Assembly: GCA_018714945.1 (NCBI GenBank)
Contig: DVMO01000105.1
Span: 1-33,938, forward strand
Reading direction: 5' to 3'
Length of the DNA: 33,938 bases
Source: Fimisoma avicola
GTDB taxonomy: Bacteria > Bacillota > Clostridia > Peptostreptococcales > Anaerovoracaceae
Shown piece after piece: positions 12,607 through 18,970 of this stretch. Numbering within the stretch: position 1 is the stretch's first letter; each line of letters opens with the position of its first letter. The notes beneath the pieces are model-generated. The model was not told where the DNA came from. It was given only the letters and a program-made list of their open reading frames with translations, and did no database searches. A program made the translations under genes and the position numbers.

Positions 12607-14163
12607 ATGAGCTTACTTACAGTAACAAATGTCAGCCATGGTTTTGGCGCAAGACAGATCCTTGAAAATGCCTCTTTCCGTCTGCTCAAAGGCGAGCACA
12701 TCGGCCTGGTCGGCGCAAACGGAGAAGGCAAATCTACATTTTTAAATATAATCACAGGTAAGATAAAGCCTGACGAAGGCAATATCGCCTGGTCCCGCCA
12801 TGTTTCTGTCGGCTATCTCGACCAGCACAGCGTTCTGGAAAAAGGAATGTCCATCAGGCAGGTCCTTCGCGGAGCATTTGATAACATGTACGCTCTTGAA
12901 AAAGAAATGCTGAAGCTGTATGACAAGATGTCAGAAGCCGGCGAAGAAGAGCTTGACCTCATGATGGAAGAGGCGGGTGAGATCCAGCAGATCCTTGAGA
13001 CAGGCGGATTTTATCAGCTGGATTCCAAGATCGAAGAAGTTGCAGGAGGCCTGGGGCTTTCTGCCATCGGTCTTGACAAAGATGTCTCAGAACTTTCCGG
13101 CGGCCAGAGGACCAAGGTCCTGCTTGTCAAACTCCTGCTTGAAAATCCATCCATACTGATCCTGGACGAGCCTACCAACTATCTGGACCATCCCCATATA
13201 CTCTGGCTGACCAGGTTCCTCAGTGAATATGAAAACGCATTTATCCTTGTATCCCATGATCTGGAATTCCTCAATTCAGTGGTCAATGTCATATATAATC
13301 TGGACGGAGGCAATCTCACCAGATATACCGGTGATTATGAAAATTTCAAACGGATGTACGAGATCCAGAAGTCCCAGGAGCAGAGGGCTTATGAGCGCCA
13401 GCAGGCAGAGATCGAAAGGCTTGAGGATTTTATAGCCCGCAACAAGGCGAGGGTCGCCACCCGCGGAATGGCCCATGCACGCCAGCGGCAGCTTGATAAA
13501 ATGGAGATCATCGAGAAACCACACGAGAAGATCAAGCCCGAATTCAATTTTCTCATGGCAAGGACTCCCGGCAGATTTCTGGCAGAAGCCTGCGACCTTG
13601 TCATAGGTTATGATTCTCCGTTGACACGCCCGGTCTCCTTCTCAATAGAAAGGGGCGAAAAAATAGCAGTCACCGGGACCAACGGTCTTGGCAAGACCAC
13701 ACTGCTGCGGACCATCCTGGGAGAAATACCTCCTTACAGCGGCACGGTTTCAAAAGGAGACTATCTCTTTCCGGGATATTTCTGCCAGGAAGCAGGCAGG
13801 GACAGCAGTCAGACAGCACTGGACTATTTCTGGCAGGAGTTCCCATCCATGGAAAACCGCCAAGTCCGTCTCTGCCTTGCCAAATGCGGCCTTACCAATG
13901 AACATATAACCAGTCAGATGCGCGTCCTCAGCGGCGGCGAAAATGCAAAGGTACGCCTTGCCGTAGTAATGAACAGGGAGCATAACTGGCTCATACTCGA
14001 CGAACCTACCAACCACCTGGATCATGACGCAAAAGAAGAGCTCCGCAGAGCTCTCCAACAATATCCCGGTTCAGTGCTTCTGGTTTCTCACGAACCGTCA
14101 TTCTATGAAGGATTCGTTACAAGGGTAATGAACATAGAGGACTGGACCATCAAGATAATCTGA
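12607..14163 (+). CDS. ABC-F family ATPase (ribosome-associated type)
   Basis: A 518-residue soluble protein with two ABC ATPase domains and no membrane segments. The first domain has GANGEGKST, LSGGQRTK and ILILDEPTNYLDH; the second has GTNGLGKTT, LSGGENAK and WLILDEPTNHLDH. The charged linker between them (QQAEIERLEDFIARNKARVA) is the P-site interaction motif of ABC-F proteins that act on stalled ribosomes. It most resembles the YkpA/YbiT group rather than antibiotic-resistance branches, a judgement from memory. Start ATG 12607 is 6 bases after CAGGAG; the upstream ATG at 12577 in the same frame has no binding site. It is convergent with the LysO-like genes. Confidence 0.92.
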   Translation: MSLLTVTNVSHGFGARQILENASFRLLKGEHIGLVGANGEGKSTFLNIITGKIKPDEGNIAWSRHVSVGYLDQHSVLEKGMSIRQVLRGAFDNMYALEKEMLKLYDKMSEAGEEELDLMMEEAGEIQQILETGGFYQLDSKIEEVAGGLGLSAIGLDKDVSELSGGQRTKVLLVKLLLENPSILILDEPTNYLDHPHILWLTRFLSEYENAFILVSHDLEFLNSVVNVIYNLDGGNLTRYTGDYENFKRMYEIQKSQEQRAYERQQAEIERLEDFIARNKARVATRGMAHARQRQLDKMEIIEKPHEKIKPEFNFLMARTPGRFLAEACDLVIGYDSPLTRPVSFSIERGEKIAVTGTNGLGKTTLLRTILGEIPPYSGTVSKGDYLFPGYFCQEAGRDSSQTALDYFWQEFPSMENRQVRLCLAKCGLTNEHITSQMRVLSGGENAKVRLAVVMNREHNWLILDEPTNHLDHDAKEELRRALQQYPGSVLLVSHEPSFYEGFVTRVMNIEDWTIKII

Positions 14164-14166
14164 TCT

Positions 14167-14231
14167 TCCGTCCTGCGGGCACCATGTCCATGCAGGCCAT
14201 CCGTCCTGCGGGCACGCCCCCTGCGGACATG
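14167..14231. repeat. Short GC-rich repeats inside a long hairpin between convergent genes
   Basis: TCCGTCCTGCGGGCAC occurs at 14167-14182 and 14200-14215. The second copy lies in the loop of an inverted repeat in which CATGTCC (14183-14189) and GCAGG (14192-14196) pair with CCTGC (14220-14224) and GGACATG (14225-14231). No T tract, but the position between convergent ABC-F and LysO-like genes suits a transcription barrier. Related motifs occur near 32099-32181. Confidence 0.55.
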
Positions 14232-14288
14232 TTCCCCAAAGAAAGCCGCAATCCTGCCCGCCGGCAGTGCAAGGGTACTGCATATATA

Positions 14289-15287
14289 TCATCCAACACA
14301 AAGCGTTACTGTCACAGGAGCTGTAACACACATGAGTGCGCCGGTACAAAACGAATATACTACAGTTTCCGGCCGGCAGCTTCTTTCTATCAGCGGCAGG
14401 CACACATCCATGGCAGAGACCCCAGGCACGCTGGTCGCTTCCAGATACCCTATTTTTTTCGCTATTACAGGTATCGCCACCAGACCGAGGGTTTCCCTTA
14501 TGACATTATGCATGAACGACACGGCTCCTGCCACGGCAAATCCGGCTTCTGTCAATATGCCGGGAACAAAGGTATACCATCCGAATCCGGCGCTGACAGC
14601 AACGGCTTCCTTTACAGACAGCCCATCATCTGTGAACAGGGACATTATCAGGCTGTATGCCGCTCCCATGATAAGGCTTCCAGCCACTGCCGCCACAGGC
14701 ACGAGAAGGATCCTAAACCCTGTACCCTTAAACCTCTCAAATATGTTGCCTGAAATACCCAGGTTAAATCCGGCAAGAGCCAGGAGGACACATATGCCTA
14801 TGACAAGCCAGTCTCCTGACACATTCTGGAAATCCTCCACATTTCTGTGCAGGACCTGACTGTAGATCTGAGGCAGGGCAAAATATCCGGCGATCATTCC
14901 TGCCGCCACAAATGCCATTATCAGCATTGTGAACTTCAGTCCGCCCCCGCTGCTGCCATCAGCATCAGCCTTTTCTGCCTGTTCTTCCTCTCTTATGGGC
15001 ATTCCCTCTTTATCCAGCTTCAGGATCCGTCTGGCAAAGAATACGAACACCATGCTTCCGCCGACTGTCATCACGGTTATCATCAGCGACTGCAGCCCAA
15101 TGGTGCCGAGACTTGAAGTCACTTCCTCATTGCTGCCCATCCTCAGTCCCATTATCAGAACGAGGATGTATATCACGATATTTGTAAGTTCCTCCACAAA
15201 CAGGAATCTTTCCCTCTTATGGCGTAATCTGCAGCCCAGGAGGTAACCGCCTATCATTATTGTCCAATATAATGCAAGTAACGCCAT
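14289..15287 (-). CDS. LysO-family (DUF340) membrane exporter, downstream copy
   Basis: A 332-residue integral membrane protein of the LysO/YbjE family, whose Escherichia coli member exports L-lysine. The signature AGFGWYTFVPGILTEAGFAV and the C-terminal AIPVIAKKIGYLEATSVPG, then SAMDVCLPLIER, match the family. It has about eight hydrophobic segments split by an acidic linker near residues 95-115. It begins 3 bases after the stop of a homologous gene, so the two are co-expressed and may form a heteromer. It is somewhat divergent from its neighbour. Substrate unproven; lysine or a related diamine would suit the region. Confidence 0.85.
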   Translation of the reverse strand: MALLALYWTIMIGGYLLGCRLRHKRERFLFVEELTNIVIYILVLIMGLRMGSNEEVTSSLGTIGLQSLMITVMTVGGSMVFVFFARRILKLDKEGMPIREEEQAEKADADGSSGGGLKFTMLIMAFVAAGMIAGYFALPQIYSQVLHRNVEDFQNVSGDWLVIGICVLLALAGFNLGISGNIFERFKGTGFRILLVPVAAVAGSLIMGAAYSLIMSLFTDDGLSVKEAVAVSAGFGWYTFVPGILTEAGFAVAGAVSFMHNVIRETLGLVAIPVIAKKIGYLEATSVPGVSAMDVCLPLIERSCRPETVVYSFCTGALMCVTAPVTVTLCVG

Positions 15288-15290
15288 GAT

Positions 15291-16292
15291 CTACCCTATT
15301 ATGATCGGTACCATCACTGGCACCAATATGCTCAATACAAAACCCGATACGAACGCATAAACCGCCACATCACTCCTTGTGGCCTTTTCCACGATGGGCA
15401 GGCACACATCCATGGCCGCCGCACCCGGCATCCCTGTTGTCTCAAGATAGCCTATCTTTTTCGCGATTATCGGTATAAATATTATAGACGACAATTCACG
15501 CATCACATTGTGGAGAAAACTGATGGCGCTTGCCGTAAGGTAACCGGCTTCCATCAGTATGCCGGGAGCCAGCGTATACCATCCGAAACCTGCTCCTATG
15601 GCAAGGGCCTCTTTTACGCTCACTCCTATAAAGAAAGACATGGCCGCCGCTCCAATGAGCGTTCCCAAGATCACCGCTATTGGTATTATCACGATCTTTA
15701 CGCCCACAGCTTTGAAGTTTTCTATAACTGTACCTTCCAGACCCAGGTCTATACCTATAAAGAAAAGCAGTACAGTCAGACCAGCTTTGACGATAAGTCC
15801 GGCCCAATATTCAAAATCTGCCATATTGTCGGCAAATACATCTCTTATCACAAAGAATCCGAACAGCATTCCTATTGCCACTGAAATGAGTATTATCACC
15901 GTCATGGAGTTCGACCCCTGCTTTTTTTCGTCCTCTTCTATGGTCCTGAGGCTTTCCTTGACGGTCTCAGACCCTTCTTCTTGGGTTTTTTCAGACTTTT
16001 TATGTATCCGTCCGTATCTGTCCATTCCCAGGATCTTACGGGTAATAAAAAGGGCTCCTATCGTTCCCGCCATGACCCCCATGGTCATGATAAGAGCTGA
16101 CAGCCCTATTGAACTCAGATTATCAGTTATCTCCTTGTTGGCGCCCATTCTCGCACCCATACCGAGCACCAGGATTATGATGGCCACAGTCTGGACCTTT
16201 CCCGTCCAGGCCATTTTTTCTTTTTTGCTCCTGGCTGCGCTTCCGACAATGTAGCCTGTGATGATCGCACCGAGATACAAGATCAAGTCCAT
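15291..16292 (-). CDS. LysO-family (DUF340) membrane exporter, upstream copy
   Basis: A 333-residue paralogue of the following gene with the same layout: N-terminal hydrophobic half, charged linker (residues about 98-122, rich in Lys and Glu) and a C-terminal half carrying AGFGWYTLAPGILMEAGYLT, AKKIGYLETTGMPG and AAMDVCLPIVEKA. Its start follows AAGGAG at 9 bases. The promoter region is shared with the divergent uraA gene and has a perfect 7-base-arm palindrome over the likely -10. Export of a basic amino acid is the family expectation. Confidence 0.87.
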   Translation of the reverse strand: MDLILYLGAIITGYIVGSAARSKKEKMAWTGKVQTVAIIILVLGMGARMGANKEITDNLSSIGLSALIMTMGVMAGTIGALFITRKILGMDRYGRIHKKSEKTQEEGSETVKESLRTIEEDEKKQGSNSMTVIILISVAIGMLFGFFVIRDVFADNMADFEYWAGLIVKAGLTVLLFFIGIDLGLEGTVIENFKAVGVKIVIIPIAVILGTLIGAAAMSFFIGVSVKEALAIGAGFGWYTLAPGILMEAGYLTASAISFLHNVMRELSSIIFIPIIAKKIGYLETTGMPGAAAMDVCLPIVEKATRSDVAVYAFVSGFVLSILVPVMVPIIIG

Positions 16293-16322
16293 ATATTTCT
16301 TCTCCTTATGTTATTTTAACTG

Positions 16323-16340
16323 ACGATATCATTATATCGT
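16323..16340. promoter_or_regulatory. Palindrome over the LysO-like promoter
   Basis: ACGATATCATTATATCGT has perfect 7-base arms with a 4-base centre. It covers the minus-strand TATAAT (16336-16331) that would serve the LysO-like operon and ends 6 bases before the uraA -35. It is a candidate operator for an unidentified repressor. Confidence 0.5.
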
Positions 16341-16345
16341 TTCTG

Positions 16346-16374
16346 TTGACAAAAATCCATATGGGCCATATAAT
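16346..16374 (+). promoter_or_regulatory. Consensus promoter of uraA-pyrR
   Basis: Perfect TTGACA (16346-16351), 17-base spacer, perfect TATAAT (16369-16374). Such a strong promoter fits control by downstream attenuation. Confidence 0.9.
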
Positions 16375-16389
16375 TTTTATCAGAAGAAC

Positions 16390-16473
16390 ATCTTTAAATC
16401 GGTACAGAGAGACCGGCAAGATAATCATAGAAAAATATCTTTAAAGAGTCTTGCTGTGTGCAGGGCTATTTTT
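16390..16473 (+). promoter_or_regulatory. PyrR-responsive attenuator
   Basis: ATCTT (16390-16394) with AAGAT (16418-16422) and CGGT/ACCG (16400-16415) form a bulged hairpin whose loop ACAGAGAG matches the PyrR-binding loop. GCAAGA (16416-16421) in that hairpin can instead pair with TCTTGC (16449-16454), the left arm of a terminator: AGTCTTGC/GCAGGGCT (16447-16467, two G-U pairs) followed by a T tract at 16469-16473. Binding of PyrR plus UMP would free the terminator. The downstream genes uraA and pyrR support this. Confidence 0.85.
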
Positions 16474-16543
16474 GTTTACAGGCCTGACAACATGCCGCTG
16501 AAACAAACAGGATGTTCCTCACTATCATCAAGGAGGATAAACC

Positions 16544-17851
16544 ATGAACAACGACCAGCCTATTACAGATGTCCGTACCTTAGGTACCGGAAAGACCATC
16601 ATCCTCGGACTGCAGCATACTTTTGCCATGTTTGGTGCGACCATACTCGTGCCTATACTGACAGGCCTGTCCATACCCACTACCCTGCTCATGGCCGGGC
16701 TTGGCACTCTCTTGTTCCACCTTATGACAAAGGGAAAAGTGCCTGCATTTCTCGGATCTTCATTTGCGTTCCTGGGCGGCTATGCTGCAGTGGCGCCTCT
16801 TATGGAAGACGGCTCTCCCAACACACAGATGCTCCCATATGCCTGCGGCGGCGTGTTTTGCGCAGGATTGCTGTATCTGGTCCTTGCGGGGCTGATAAAA
16901 GTGTTCGGTGCAAAAAGAGTAATGCGCTTTTTCCCGCCTGTAGTGACCGGACCGATAATAATTTCCATCGGCCTTATCCTTGCTCCCTCGGCCATAACAA
17001 ATTGCGCCACAGACTGGCCGATAGCCATAACAGCCCTTGCAACCGTGATCATCTTCAATATATGGGGCAGAGGCATGGCAAAGATAATACCCATACTTTT
17101 GGGTGTGGCCGTATCCTATGCCGCCGCTCTCTTAACAGGGGCTGCGGATCTTTCAGGTATCGGCAGTGAGCCGGTCATAGGTCTGCCTGACTTTACTCTG
17201 ATGAAATTCGATATAAGCGCCATAATAACCATTATGCCCATAGCCCTGGCCACGATGATGGAACATATCGGCGACATTTCGGCCATAGGCGCCACCACCG
17301 GAAAAAACTACATTGCCGATCCCGGCCTGCACAGGACCCTTCTGGGCGATGGCCTGGCCACATGCATGGCCGCAGCTTTTGGCGGTCCTGCCAATACAAC
17401 CTATGGAGAGAACACCGGCGTACTTGCCCTGACAAAGGTGTATGATCCGGTCGTAATGAGGATAGCGGCGGTATTTGCCATAGTCCTCTCCTGCATACCT
17501 AAGATCGCATATGTGATCGAATGCATACCTTCTGCGACTATCGGCGGTATTTCTTTTATACTCTACGGTATGATCTCGGCCATCGGCATAAGGAATGTGG
17601 TAGAAAACCATGTTGATTTTACCAGGAGCCGCAACACCATAATAGCCGCTCTGATACTTGTATGCGCTCTGGGGTTCAATTCGCTGGGCGGCGTTACATT
17701 TGCCGTTTTCGGCGTAGATATAAACTTATCCGGTCTGGCCATCGCCTCCATCGTAGGCATTGGGGCAAACGCCATTCTTCCCGGCAATGAATATGAATTT
17801 GCTGAAGATGTCACCGAGGAAAAAGATAAATTCCAGACTTATAATGTATAA
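16544..17851 (+). CDS. uraA: Uracil permease, NCS2 family
   Basis: A 435-residue transporter with the fourteen-segment NCS2 fold, taking up uracil with protons. Visible landmarks are LQHTFAMFGATILVPILTGL (substrate half-helix), PPVVTGPIIISIGLILAPSA, the motif MMEHIGDISAIGATTGKNY with the conserved glutamate, and GGPANTTYGENTGVLALTKV. It follows the PyrR attenuator and is directly upstream of pyrR, so high pyrimidine levels should switch it off. AAGGAGG precedes ATG 16544. Product length is normal. Confidence 0.95.
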   Translation: MNNDQPITDVRTLGTGKTIILGLQHTFAMFGATILVPILTGLSIPTTLLMAGLGTLLFHLMTKGKVPAFLGSSFAFLGGYAAVAPLMEDGSPNTQMLPYACGGVFCAGLLYLVLAGLIKVFGAKRVMRFFPPVVTGPIIISIGLILAPSAITNCATDWPIAITALATVIIFNIWGRGMAKIIPILLGVAVSYAAALLTGAADLSGIGSEPVIGLPDFTLMKFDISAIITIMPIALATMMEHIGDISAIGATTGKNYIADPGLHRTLLGDGLATCMAAAFGGPANTTYGENTGVLALTKVYDPVVMRIAAVFAIVLSCIPKIAYVIECIPSATIGGISFILYGMISAIGIRNVVENHVDFTRSRNTIIAALILVCALGFNSLGGVTFAVFGVDINLSGLAIASIVGIGANAILPGNEYEFAEDVTEEKDKFQTYNV

Positions 17852-17863
17852 GGAGGATATGAT

Positions 17864-18400
17864 ATGACGCCTAAAGCTATCCTTATGAATGAAGAGGAAA
17901 TGGGCCGCGCCTTAAAGCGTATGGCCCATCAGATACTGGAAAACAACCAGGGCGCCGGCAACATAGTTTTTTTGGGTATCAAGCGCAGGGGGGGTCCCCT
18001 GGCCAAAGCTCTGGCACGCAACATCAAGATAATAGAAAATACCAATGTACCTGTAGGTGAACTTGATATCACCCTGTACCGCGACGATCTGACAGAGATA
18101 AAGCAGGGACCTGTAGTAACGGCAAGCGATGTTCCTTTTGACATCACCGGCAGAGATGTGATCCTTGTAGATGATGTATTATATACAGGTCGGACCGTCA
18201 GGGCTGCCCTGGATGCCATATCCGGCTACGGACGGGCATCCACCGTTCAGCTTGCCGTACTGATCGACCGTGGCCATCGTGAACTTCCAATAAGAGCAGA
18301 TTATGTGGGTAAAAATGTGCCAACATCCAAAAGCGAGCTGATAGCCGTAAATATGACCGATCTCGACGGCGAAAACAGCGTAAAGCTTTTTTCAGAATAA
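17864..18400 (+). CDS. pyrR: Pyrimidine operon attenuation protein PyrR
   Basis: A 178-residue bifunctional protein that binds pyr-leader RNA in response to UMP/UTP and has uracil phosphoribosyltransferase activity. The phosphoribosyl pyrophosphate loop is VILVDDVLYTGRTVRAALDA; other landmarks are IKRRGGPLAKALA, GELDITLYRDD and VPTSKSELIAVNM. It is 12 bases after uraA with an AAGGAGG binding site. It should act on the attenuator at 16390 and so regulate itself. No PyrR-type leader is visible elsewhere in the window, so other pyr targets lie outside. Confidence 0.97.
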   Translation: MTPKAILMNEEEMGRALKRMAHQILENNQGAGNIVFLGIKRRGGPLAKALARNIKIIENTNVPVGELDITLYRDDLTEIKQGPVVTASDVPFDITGRDVILVDDVLYTGRTVRAALDAISGYGRASTVQLAVLIDRGHRELPIRADYVGKNVPTSKSELIAVNMTDLDGENSVKLFSE

Positions 18401-18433
18401 AAGGCGCACAGGTGTTACGGCCACAGATTCATT

Positions 18434-18473
18434 TTTTACTCAATATTTGTGTTTTTTGATTCAATATTGGATC
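18434..18473. promoter_or_regulatory. Upstream activating repeats for the sigma-54 promoter
   Basis: Two related elements lie 21 bases apart, two helical turns: T6-ACTCAATATTTG and T6-GATTCAATATTGG share the CAATATT core (18441-18447 and 18462-18468). The second forms the near-palindrome GATTCAATATTGGATC (18458-18473). They are about 85-120 bases upstream of the -24/-12 promoter, the usual range for enhancer-binding protein sites. A further inverted repeat TGTTC-AC-GAACA is at 18512-18523. Confidence 0.6.
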
Positions 18474-18558
18474 ATATTGTATGGCGTTCAAATATGAAAT
18501 TGCTGCCCTCCTGTTCACGAACATTGAAAAACCGGCATTTTTCCAGTTGCTTTTATTT

Positions 18559-18573
18559 TGGCACGATATTTGC
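18559..18573 (+). promoter_or_regulatory. Sigma-54 (-24/-12) promoter
   Basis: TGGCACG-ATAT-TTGC matches the RpoN consensus at every conserved position, with GG (18560-18561) and GC (18572-18573) correctly ten bases apart. It faces the small acidic ORF at 18635, and an enhancer-binding protein gene is next to it. Confidence 0.88.
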
Positions 18574-18634
18574 TTAAAAAATATGTGTAAACAAAATAAA
18601 ACAGACAGTGATTCATATACAGGAGGTATAAAAA

Positions 18635-18874
18635 ATGAGTAAGAAAGAAATGCTTGACAAAGCCTTTAGAGATGCAGTTACAGAGATCAATGTAAATTCA
18701 ATTGACGACGAAGATATCCTGGAAGATGTCCTTGCCACTTCCATGAAAGCTTATGCCGAAAGGGAAAATGTTGAGTTTACTGACGATGAGATCAGGGCAA
18801 CTATCGTTGCCGGCCTTGAAACCATCAGAAAAGCAGGGAAAGATTTCTCATACCAGAACAAAATGATGCTGTAA
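18635..18874 (+). CDS. Small acidic protein of unknown function under sigma-54 control
   Basis: A 79-residue soluble protein, clearly acidic, with no membrane segment, signal peptide or cysteine. The whole chain looks helical: MSKKEMLDKAFRDAVTEIN, then EDILEDVLATSMKAYAEREN and TDDEIRATIVAGLETIRKAG. I recognise no family. Reality is supported by a strong ACAGGAGG binding site 8 bases before the ATG, a textbook sigma-54 promoter 60 bases upstream and a strong terminator after it. It is monocistronic and is the only target in view for the adjacent enhancer-binding protein, so it may be an effector or adaptor of whatever pathway that protein senses. Confidence 0.75.
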   Translation: MSKKEMLDKAFRDAVTEINVNSIDDEDILEDVLATSMKAYAERENVEFTDDEIRATIVAGLETIRKAGKDFSYQNKMML

Positions 18875-18930
18875 CACAAAACATTGGCAAGTTCTCCAAC
18901 TTTATATGATGAATACACACAACAGAAGGG

Positions 18931-18960
18931 ATCCCGCACTTGATAAGTGCGGGATTTCTT
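18931..18960. terminator. Terminator between the small acidic gene and the enhancer-binding protein gene
   Basis: ATCCCGCACTT (18931-18941) and AAGTGCGGGAT (18945-18955) form a perfect 11-base-pair stem with a 3-base loop, followed by T-rich sequence on the plus strand. It may serve both convergent genes. Confidence 0.85.
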
Positions 18961-18970
18961 CTTCACGGCG

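Noticed and set aside
12607..14163. An ABC-F antibiotic resistance determinant
   Set aside because: The sequence looks closer to the general YkpA/YbiT-type ribosome factors; no mobile element or inducible leader peptide precedes it.
14098..14403. A leftward frame with repeated Cys-Pro-Gln-Asp-Gly
   Set aside because: The peptide repeat comes from the short GC-rich DNA repeats between convergent genes; no binding site and overlap with both flanking genes.
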